From NCBI GenBank assembly GCA_964384675.1, contig CAYLNK010000272.1, positions 1-9,555 of the forward strand: a stretch of DNA of 9,555 nucleotides, in the 5' to 3' direction. The stretch comes from CAYLNK01 sp964384675. GTDB taxonomy: Bacteria; Acidobacteriota; Thermoanaerobaculia; UBA5066. Both the position numbers and the translations under genes were made by a program. Position 1 is the first letter of the stretch, and every line of letters starts with the position of its first letter. The notes beneath the pieces were generated by a model, which was not told the DNA's origin, searched no databases, and saw only the letters and a program-made list of their open reading frames with translations. Shown here one piece after another: positions 1-5,628 of this stretch.

Positions 1-3000
1 CCGGGCGCGCCCACGGGACCGCGGTTCGACCGGCGCGAGCTGGAGATCCACGCGGGCGGAGCGATCTCGACGATCTTCGGTCCTGCCTTCGCGGCGCAGG
101 ACGGCTACACCCGGCAGGTCCGGATGCCTCTCCCGCCGCTCCTCCTCGCCGACCGCGTCGTCGGCCTCCACGCCGAGCCGGCCTCGATGGGCAAGGGAAC
201 GATCTGGACGGAGACCGACGTCCGCTGGGATTCCTGGTACCTGCACCAGGGCTACATGCCGCCGGGCGTGATGATCGAGGCGGGCCAGGCCGACCTGATG
301 CTCATCTCGTATCTGGGCGTCGACCTGCTCAATCGCGGCGAGCGTGTCTACCGGCTCCTCGGCTGCGAGCTGACCTACCACGGTGACCTGCCGCGCGCCG
401 GCGACACGCTTCGCTTCGACATCCACCTCGACGGCCATGCGGCGCAGGGCGACGTCCGGCTGATGTTCTTTCACTACGACTGCGCCAACGGCGACCGTCC
501 CCAGCTCTCGGTGAGGAAGGGCCAGGCCGGCTTCTTCACCGACGCGGAGCTGGCGGCTTCGGCCGGCTGCCTCTTCAGCCCCGAGGATCAGAAGGTCGTC
601 CCGGAGCCCCGCCTCGCGCCGCCGGCCGTGGTCTGCCGGCGCACGTCGTTCGAGCGCGCCGACCTCGAGGCGTTCGCGCGCGGCGAGGCGTTTGCCTGCT
701 TCGGACCCGGCTTCGAGAGAGCCCGGACGCACACGCGCAGCCCGCGCCTCCAGGAAGGGCGAATGCTGCTCCAGGACCGCGTGACGGAGCTCGACCCGCG
801 GGGCGGGCCGTGGAAGCGCGGGTATCTCCGGGCCGAGCTCGACATCCGCCCCGACCTCTGGTTCTTCGACGGCCACTTCAAGAACGACCCGTGCATGCCC
901 GGCACGCTGATGTTCGAGGGGTGCCTGCAGGCGATGGGGTTCTATCTCGCCGCGCTGGGCTTCACGCTCTCGCGCGACGGCTGGCGCTTCCAGCCCGTTC
1001 CCGAGCTGCCGTATCAGCTCCAGTGCCGCGGCCAGGTCACGCCGTCCTCGCGGAGCCTCGTCACCGAGGTGTTCGTCGAGGAGGTGCTCGACGGTCCCGT
1101 CCCCACCCTCTTCGCCGACCTCCTCTGCACGGTCGACGGGCTGAAGGCGTTCCACGCGCGCCGAGTCGCGGTGCAGCTCGTGCCCGACTGGCCGCTCGAG
1201 GCGATGCCCCAGCTCGTGGCCGAAGGTGCGGCCGACCCGCGGCCCACGGCCGAGGTGAACGGCTTCCGCTTCGACCAGGCGAGCCTCCTCGCCTGCGCGT
1301 GGGGCAAGCCGTCGAAGGCGTTCGGTCCGATCTACTCCCGCTTCGACGGGCCGACGCGCGTCGCCCGGCTGCCCGGGCCGCCCTACCACTTCATGAGCCG
1401 GATCCGGGAGATCGAAGGTCCGATCGGCGTGATGAAGGCGGGCGCGGCCGTCACCGTGGAGTACGACGTACCGCGCGACGTCTGGTACTTCGACGAGAAC
1501 GGCTGCCGGACCATGCCGTTCGCCGTCCTCCTCGAGGCGGCTCTCCAGCCGTGCGGCTGGCTGGCGAGCTACGTCGGCTCGGCGCTGAGCGTCGGCGAGG
1601 AGCTCGGCTTCCGCAACCTCGACGGCACCGGGAAGCTCCTCGTCGAGGTCCTTCCGGAGAGCGGCACGCTCACCACCCGGGCGAAGCTCACCTCCGTCTC
1701 GGCGTCCGGGACGATGATCATCGAGTCGTTCGAGGTGACCTGCTCCCTGGGGGAGACGCCGGTCTACGAGATGAAGACCGTCTTCGGCTTCTTCCCGCCG
1801 GCCGCCCTCGCCAGCCAGGCCGGGCTGCCGGCTCCGGACGCTCACCGCGAGCTCCTGGAGAGGCCGGGCAACGTCCGCGTCGACCTCACCGCGCGGCCTC
1901 CCGCCTTCTTCGATCCGAGGCGCCCGCGCCTCGCCGGGCCGATGCTGCTGATGATCGATCGCGTCGACGGCCTCTGGCCCACGGCGGGGAAGGCGGGACT
2001 CGGCCAGCTCCGGGCGGTGAAGGACGTCGATCCCGGCGAGTGGTTCTTCAAGGCTCACTTCTTCCAGGACCCCGTGCAGCCCGGCTCGCTCGGGATCGAG
2101 GCGATGGTCCAGGCCCTGCAGGTCTTCATGCTCGAGGCGCGGATGGACGAGGGGATCGCCGGGCCTCGCTTCGAGAGCCTCGGAACGGGGATGGACCTCA
2201 CCTGGAAGTACCGCGGCCAGGTCCTTCCGCACCACCGGACCGTCCACACGACGATCGAGATCACGGCGGCGGGCCGGGACGAGCGGGGCGCGTGGGCCAC
2301 ATGCCTCGCCAGCCTCTGGGCGGACGGACAGCGGATCTACGAGGCGACGGGCCTCGGGATGCGGATCGTCCCGGGGGCCGTCGCTCCCGACGAGGTCGTC
2401 CTCGACCCGGCGCGGGACCGCTGGCTCCTCGACCACCGCCCCACCTGGGCCGCTCCGGCCCTCCCGATGATGAGCCTCGTCGATCTCCTGGCCGGCGCTG
2501 CGGCGGGCGACCGCCCGGTGACCGGCCTCCGCGACGTGCGCGTCGGCGGCTGGTGCGTCGTCGACGCGCCGCGGCGTCTCTTCCGTGAGGTTCGCGGCGA
2601 CCGGGTCCGCCTGCTCGACGGGACCGCCGACGGCGGGAAGGAGATCGCCCGCGCCCGCGTGCTCCGCGGAGCGTACGCGCCGCGCCCCGAGCCGCTCCCG
2701 GCGGCCGACGGCGTCCCGGTCCCGCTCCCGTACGACACGGGCGCGCTCTTTCACGGACCCGCGTTCCAGTCGCTGGAACGGCTGGTGATGGGCAAGGGCG
2801 AGTCGTCGAGCGTGCTGCGCGCCGAGACCGGAGTCCCCATCGGCCTGCTGAGCCCGGGCCTCCTCGACGGCGCCACGCACGGCATCCCGCATGCCGACCT
2901 CCACATCTGGAACGAGGCGTCGGATCCCGGGAAGGTCGCCTACCCGGCGTTCATTCCCGAGATCGACTTCTTCGGCCCGACGCCCGTCGAAGGCACCGTG

Positions 3001-4401
3001 CGGTGCGAGGTGCGCCAGCAGCCGTTCCTCCGCACCCCGGACTACCCCGTCTTCCGGATCCAGCTGATCGGGCCGGACGGCGTCTGGTGCCAGCTGCTCC
3101 TCGTGGAGTCGTGCTTCCCGAAGGGACCGCTCGGATCCGGCGACCCTCTCTCGCGCCGGGCGTTCCTTCGCGACCACCAACCGGTCGACGGCCTCCGGCT
3201 CTCGCGGGTCGAGGACGGAGTCACGCTCCTGAGCGACGCCGAGGTGGCGGCGACCGACTGGCTGCCGGGTACGGTCGTCGCGATCTACGGCACGCGTGAC
3301 ACCGGGGAGATCGCCCGCGCCGAGCACGCGGCCGCCGCCCACGGCCTCCACCCGGCGCGCGTCTTCGCGCAGCTCCCGCTCACCCGCTTCGACCTGGAAG
3401 CCGCCCGCGCGGACGGCGAGGTGCGCGTCTCGGGCGACGGGCGCGGACGGCTCGACCTCGCCCCGATCCGCCGCTTCTGGGACCGCTGGTTCGACCGTGG
3501 GCCGTGGCCCGTCGAGGACCTCTACTACGGGCTCGTCGACCGCTTCGTCGGGCGTGTCCTCGTCGAGGATCCCGAGGCGTACTCCGCTCTCCGCGGCCGG
3601 AGCGTCCTCTATCTCGCGAACCACCAGACCGGCGTCGAATCGCTCCTCTTCTCGATCCTCGCCTCGGCGTTGAACGAGGTCCCGACCGTCACGCTCGCGA
3701 AGGTCGAGCACCGCGAGACGTGGCTCGGCCGGCTCATCGCGCACTGCTTCTCCTACCCGGGCGTCACCGACCCGCGGGTGATGACGTTCTTCGACCGCGA
3801 GGACAAGGCGAGCCTCGTCCGGGTGATCGGAGAGCTGGCCGCCGAGATGAAGGGGCCGGGCCGCTCGGTGATGGTCCACGTGGAGGGCACCCGCTCGCTG
3901 AGCTGTCGCAATCCGGTCGAGAAGATGAGCGGCGCGTTCCTCGATCTGGCGCTCGCGGTCGGCGCGCCCGTCGTCCCGGTGCGATTCGTCGGCGGCCTTC
4001 CGGCCGAGCCGGTCCGGACCCGCCTCGAGTTCCCGCTCGGCATGGGCCGGCAGGAGATCCACCTCGGGAAGCCCCTGATGCCCGAGGACCTCGCCTCCCA
4101 CCACTACGGCGCGCGCAAGGAGCGAGTGGTCCGCGCGATCAACGGCCTCGGCGTCCCGAACGCCGTCGAGGAGCCGCTCCCCGGGGATCCGGCCTTCGCG
4201 GCACGCGTTCGCTCGTGGCAGGAGGCGCGGGGGGTGTCCCACGAGCACGCGACGCTCCACGAGGTCCTGGCGGGGCTGCCGGCGCCCGGCCCGGAGATCC
4301 TGAAGCTCCTCGCCGCTCCCGACGCCGCGGCGCTGGACGGGGACCAGAGCCCCGTGGGACGCTGGCTGGCGGAGCTGGCCCGCCGGCTCCTGGGACGCTG
4401 A
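1..4401 (+). CDS. pfaC: PfaC/Pfa3-type PUFA (secondary lipid) synthase subunit, 5'-partial: DH-DH-PKS-type DH-AGPAT
   Basis: The frame is open from base 1, so the gene begins upstream; the first ATG (124) falls inside a conserved dehydratase and is not the start. Of 1466 visible residues, 1-390 form a FabA-like double hotdog: a half lacking the catalytic His (WYLHQGYMPPG near residue 79), then an active-type half with HFxxDPxMPG (His292, Glu306). Residues 400-790 repeat this: WYFDENGCRTMPF (residue 495), then HFFQDPVQPG (His686, Glu700). Residues 795-1090 resemble a polyketide-synthase dehydratase (His812; LLDGATHG with Asp956). Residues 1175-1380 are a PlsC/AGPAT acyltransferase. PfaC subunits normally carry ketosynthase and chain-length-factor domains N-terminal to the dehydratases, so these are expected off the left edge. 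The dehydratases would set the double bonds in iterative fatty-acyl synthesis in the cytoplasm. No transmembrane helix is evident. Family membership is strong; whether the product is a true PUFA or another lipid cannot be told. Confidence 0.93.
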   Translation, partial: PGAPTGPRFDRRELEIHAGGAISTIFGPAFAAQDGYTRQVRMPLPPLLLADRVVGLHAEPASMGKGTIWTETDVRWDSWYLHQGYMPPGVMIEAGQADLMLISYLGVDLLNRGERVYRLLGCELTYHGDLPRAGDTLRFDIHLDGHAAQGDVRLMFFHYDCANGDRPQLSVRKGQAGFFTDAELAASAGCLFSPEDQKVVPEPRLAPPAVVCRRTSFERADLEAFARGEAFACFGPGFERARTHTRSPRLQEGRMLLQDRVTELDPRGGPWKRGYLRAELDIRPDLWFFDGHFKNDPCMPGTLMFEGCLQAMGFYLAALGFTLSRDGWRFQPVPELPYQLQCRGQVTPSSRSLVTEVFVEEVLDGPVPTLFADLLCTVDGLKAFHARRVAVQLVPDWPLEAMPQLVAEGAADPRPTAEVNGFRFDQASLLACAWGKPSKAFGPIYSRFDGPTRVARLPGPPYHFMSRIREIEGPIGVMKAGAAVTVEYDVPRDVWYFDENGCRTMPFAVLLEAALQPCGWLASYVGSALSVGEELGFRNLDGTGKLLVEVLPESGTLTTRAKLTSVSASGTMIIESFEVTCSLGETPVYEMKTVFGFFPPAALASQAGLPAPDAHRELLERPGNVRVDLTARPPAFFDPRRPRLAGPMLLMIDRVDGLWPTAGKAGLGQLRAVKDVDPGEWFFKAHFFQDPVQPGSLGIEAMVQALQVFMLEARMDEGIAGPRFESLGTGMDLTWKYRGQVLPHHRTVHTTIEITAAGRDERGAWATCLASLWADGQRIYEATGLGMRIVPGAVAPDEVVLDPARDRWLLDHRPTWAAPALPMMSLVDLLAGAAAGDRPVTGLRDVRVGGWCVVDAPRRLFREVRGDRVRLLDGTADGGKEIARARVLRGAYAPRPEPLPAADGVPVPLPYDTGALFHGPAFQSLERLVMGKGESSSVLRAETGVPIGLLSPGLLDGATHGIPHADLHIWNEASDPGKVAYPAFIPEIDFFGPTPVEGTVRCEVRQQPFLRTPDYPVFRIQLIGPDGVWCQLLLVESCFPKGPLGSGDPLSRRAFLRDHQPVDGLRLSRVEDGVTLLSDAEVAATDWLPGTVVAIYGTRDTGEIARAEHAAAAHGLHPARVFAQLPLTRFDLEAARADGEVRVSGDGRGRLDLAPIRRFWDRWFDRGPWPVEDLYYGLVDRFVGRVLVEDPEAYSALRGRSVLYLANHQTGVESLLFSILASALNEVPTVTLAKVEHRETWLGRLIAHCFSYPGVTDPRVMTFFDREDKASLVRVIGELAAEMKGPGRSVMVHVEGTRSLSCRNPVEKMSGAFLDLALAVGAPVVPVRFVGGLPAEPVRTRLEFPLGMGRQEIHLGKPLMPEDLASHHYGARKERVVRAINGLGVPNAVEEPLPGDPAFAARVRSWQEARGVSHEHATLHEVLAGLPAPGPEILKLLAAPDAAALDGDQSPVGRWLAELARRLLGR
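2383..3270 (+). other. PKS-type dehydratase (PS-DH-like) domain between the FabA-like DHs and AGPAT
   Basis: This stretch differs from the two FabA-like dehydratases. It begins with DRWLLDHRPTW, matching the N-terminal hotdog of polyketide synthase dehydratases around the catalytic His (2434-2436). It continues with FHGPAFQSL (2749-2775), typical of the start of the second hotdog, and LLDGATHG with the likely catalytic Asp at 2866-2868. The usual Gly four residues after the His (HxxxGxxxxP) is Trp here, and the Pro is one place further on, so the motif is degenerate although the His/Asp pair is kept. Domain edges are approximate. It probably dehydrates a subset of 3-hydroxyacyl intermediates, but it could be structural only. 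Confidence 0.65.
3529..4140 (+). other. PlsC/AGPAT acyltransferase domain fused at the C-terminus of the PfaC-like protein
   Basis: This domain would transfer an acyl chain to a lysophosphatidate-type acceptor. All four glycerolipid acyltransferase blocks are visible: block I NHQTGVE (3619-3639, residues 1207-1213 of the visible protein), block II FFDRED, block III EGTRS (3883-3897, residues 1295-1299) and block IV PVVPVRF followed by GG. Block I has Glu where the canonical NHxxxxD motif has Asp; the His of the charge relay is kept. A tail of about 85 residues follows with no motif I recognise. AGPAT domains fused to Pfa3 are, to my knowledge, described from terrestrial myxobacterial PUFA synthases and absent from the classical marine gammaproteobacterial PfaC. 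The inferred role is offloading the finished chain onto a phospholipid precursor. Confidence 0.85.
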
Positions 4402-4403
4402 CC

Positions 4404-4428
4404 GCGGGCCCGAGCGCCACGAGCCCGC
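4404..4428 (+). terminator. GC-rich hairpin after the synthase gene, possible terminator without U-tract
   Basis: GCGGGC (4404-4409) pairs perfectly with GCCCGC (4423-4428) across a 13-base loop that can form two further C-G pairs. It starts 3 bases after the synthase stop codon and ends directly before the -35 box of the next gene. There is no run of T after it, so it is not a classical intrinsic terminator. In such a GC-rich sequence a 6-bp stem could also be chance. Confidence 0.35.
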
Positions 4429-4456
4429 TTGACATAAGCGAGCGCTCACATATATT
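4429..4456 (+). promoter_or_regulatory. Sigma70-type promoter of the SRPBCC gene
   Basis: A perfect -35 hexamer TTGACA (4429-4434) is followed after 16 bp by TATATT (4451-4456), which matches the TATAAT consensus at 5 of 6 positions. This is the clearest AT-rich island in the window. Transcription would start about 7 bases after the -10 box, at roughly 4462-4464, that is at the A of the ATG at 4464. It therefore predicts a leaderless or nearly leaderless mRNA. It gives the SRPBCC gene its own promoter, independent of the upstream synthase. Confidence 0.8.
4434..4453. promoter_or_regulatory. Imperfect 20-bp palindrome, likely TetR-family operator
   Basis: The sequence ATAAGCGAGCGCTCACATAT is symmetric about 4443/4444. 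The inner 8 bp GAGCGCTC (4440-4447) are a perfect palindrome, and 8 of 10 base pairs in the whole dyad are symmetric. It fills the space between the -35 and -10 boxes, where a bound repressor would exclude RNA polymerase. Length and spacing fit TetR-family operators, and a TetR-family gene lies next door (4904-5551, minus strand). Binding by that protein is inferred from position. No equally good copy is seen upstream of the tetR gene itself. Confidence 0.65.
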
Positions 4457-4463
4457 CGAGGGC

Positions 4464-4946
4464 ATGAGCGCCTTCGAGACCGTCGTTCGCACCTTCACCC
4501 AGCGCATCGAGGCCGCCCCGGACCTGGTCTTCCCCCTCCTCTGCCCGGTGAGGGAGTCGGATTGGCTGGACGGCTGGAGGTGCGACCTGCTCCGCTCCTC
4601 CTCCGGCCATGCCGAGGAGGGCTGCGTCTTCCGCACGCGCCCGGCGGGCGAGCCGGAGACCGTCTGGATCGTGACGCGGCACGAGCCCGCGAGCGGCCGC
4701 GTGGAATTCGTCCGGGTGACCGCGGGCCTCCTGGCCACACGACTCCTCGTCGAGGTGAAGGCGAACGGAGCGAGCGCCAGCTCGGTCCGGGTCACCTACG
4801 AGCTCACACCGACGAGCGAGGAGGGAGCCCGGAAGGTCGCGGCGAGCCACTCCGGGGAGGCGTTCCGGGCGTCCATGGAGTGGTGGGAGCGCTCCATGAA
4901 CCACTACCTCGCGACCGGTACGCTCCTGCGCCGCTCGGCAGCCTGA
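4464..4946 (+). CDS. SRPBCC (START/Bet v1-like) family protein
   Basis: This encodes a 160-residue soluble protein with no signal peptide or membrane helix. The N-terminal strand and helix (FTQRIEAAPDLVFPLLCPV, residues 10-28) followed by RESDWLDGW and alternating strands are typical of SRPBCC proteins, helix-grip folds that bind hydrophobic ligands such as lipids, sterols or polyketides. A long amphipathic C-terminal helix (about 125-153, containing MEWWERSMNHYL) would close the cavity. I recognise the fold but not a specific function; no catalytic residues can be assigned. The ATG at 4464 is chosen because the strong promoter places the transcript start at or next to it, and no well-spaced Shine-Dalgarno is present (GAGGG ends only one base before the ATG). 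Its 3' end overlaps the convergent tetR coding end by 43 bp. Likely regulated by that TetR protein through the palindrome in its promoter. Confidence 0.85.
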   Translation: MSAFETVVRTFTQRIEAAPDLVFPLLCPVRESDWLDGWRCDLLRSSSGHAEEGCVFRTRPAGEPETVWIVTRHEPASGRVEFVRVTAGLLATRLLVEVKANGASASSVRVTYELTPTSEEGARKVAASHSGEAFRASMEWWERSMNHYLATGTLLRRSAA

Positions 4947-5551
4947 GCGCCGCGCCGCGCTCGTGGCCCCGCGGGCGCGAGGCCCCGCCAGAGGAGATCG
5001 ACGACGGCCGCGAGCCGGCGCCGGTCGGCGTGGAGGTCCCGGGACCGAAGGACGCTGGTGAGGGCCCGATCGTGCGCGAGGCTCACGAGGAGACGCGCGG
5101 CCGACCGGGCCGAGCCCGGGGCGATCGCCCCTTTCGTCTCGAGCCCGCGGAGGCGCCGCGCCAGCTCCTCCGCAAGCGCGTCGGTCGACCGGGCCGCCTC
5201 CGCCGGACCGCCCTTCGCCGGATCGAAGGCCGGGTGCTGGACCATCTGGAGGGCCATCGGGACGATCTCGGCGTAGTGCGCCGACATCCGCTCCACGACG
5301 TACCGGATCCACGCCCGCGGGTCGCCCGCCGCCTCCTCGGGGCCGAGGATCTCGGCCGGGTCGAGAGGGCGGGGCGACAGGGCGGCGTGGAAGAGCCTCT
5401 CCTTCGTCCCGAACCGCTGATACAGGACGGCCTCGGAGACTCCCGCGGCGGCGGCGATCTCTCGCGTGGACGCGGCGTGACCTCGCGCCCGGAAGATCCC
5501 GCGGGCCACCGACAGCACGGCCTCGTCCGAGATCGTCTTCTTCCGGCCCAT
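4904..5551 (-). CDS. TetR/AcrR-family transcriptional regulator
   Basis: This encodes 215 residues, usual for the family. The N-terminal DNA-binding domain spans about residues 8-55, with the helix-turn-helix STREIAAAAGVSEAVLYQRF (28-47) followed by KERLF, both hallmark TetR features. The rest is a helical ligand-binding and dimerisation domain whose ligand cannot be read from sequence. The C-terminal 20 or so residues are Arg/Ala-rich and probably disordered. The ATG at 5549-5551 is supported by GAGGG seven bases upstream. The gene is convergent with the SRPBCC gene (coding ends overlap 4904-4946) and divergent from the c-di-GMP gene, with 77 bp between start codons. The palindrome in the SRPBCC promoter makes that gene its most likely target; control of the divergent gene or of itself is not evident. 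TetR proteins usually repress and are released by a small molecule. Confidence 0.93.
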   Translation of the reverse strand: MGRKKTISDEAVLSVARGIFRARGHAASTREIAAAAGVSEAVLYQRFGTKERLFHAALSPRPLDPAEILGPEEAAGDPRAWIRYVVERMSAHYAEIVPMALQMVQHPAFDPAKGGPAEAARSTDALAEELARRLRGLETKGAIAPGSARSAARLLVSLAHDRALTSVLRSRDLHADRRRLAAVVDLLWRGLAPAGPRARRGAQAAERRRSVPVAR

Positions 5552-5558
5552 CTCTTCA

Positions 5559-5563
5559 CCCTC
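5559..5563 (-). promoter_or_regulatory. Ribosome binding site of the tetR gene
   Basis: GAGGG on the minus strand lies 7 bases before the ATG at 5551, an ordinary Shine-Dalgarno spacing. I could not identify a convincing promoter for this gene: TATGTT (minus strand, 5564-5569) resembles a -10 box but lacks a -35 partner and would leave almost no leader. Confidence 0.5.
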
Positions 5564-5595
5564 AACATACCACCGGCTGACCGCGCCCCCGCGCC

Positions 5596-5601
5596 TATCA
5601 T
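5596..5601 (+). promoter_or_regulatory. Candidate -10 box for the GGDEF-EAL gene
   Basis: TATCAT matches TATAAT at 5 of 6 positions and is one of the few AT-rich hexamers in the divergent spacer. Transcription would begin near 5608, keeping the AGGAG at 5616-5620 in the mRNA. No recognisable -35 box lies 16-18 bp upstream, so this is a weak call. The box partly overlaps a short dyad, TCATCC (5598-5603) and GGATGA (5609-5614). Confidence 0.4.
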
Positions 5602-5615
5602 CCTCACCGGATGAG

Positions 5616-5620
5616 AGGAG
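5616..5620 (+). promoter_or_regulatory. Ribosome binding site that sets the start of the GGDEF-EAL gene
   Basis: AGGAG lies 8 bases before the ATG at 5629, an ideal spacing. It lies inside the coding frame if the earlier ATG at 5611 were used, and no comparable site precedes 5611. It therefore favours 5629 as the start. Confidence 0.7.
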
Positions 5621-5628
5621 AAGCGGGC

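Noticed and set aside
124..126. ATG as the start of the PfaC-like gene
   Set aside because: The frame is open back to base 1 and the residues before this ATG fit the conserved first hotdog (DGYTRQVR leading into MPLPP). The start is outside the window.
810..2588. 592-codon plus-strand frame inside the synthase gene
   Set aside because: It lies wholly within conserved dehydratase coding sequence in another frame. Its translation is Arg/Pro/Ala-rich with no motif.
3504..4463. In-frame upstream extension of the SRPBCC gene into the synthase coding region
   Set aside because: The extra sequence is a frame shadow of the AGPAT domain (Arg/Pro/Gly-rich). The promoter at 4429-4456 and the start of family-like sequence at 4464 fix the real start.
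4886..4895. Second copy of the GAGCGCTC core (GGAGCGCTCC) near the end of the SRPBCC gene
   Set aside because: It lies in codons of a conserved-looking helix, its flanks do not match the promoter dyad, and an 8-bp core of this composition is expected about once in 20 kb by chance. A secondary operator cannot be excluded, but nothing supports it.
4446..5312. 288-codon minus-strand frame overlapping both the SRPBCC and tetR genes
   Set aside because: It runs in a different frame from the clear TetR protein on the same strand, and its translation is low-complexity Arg/Gly/Pro.
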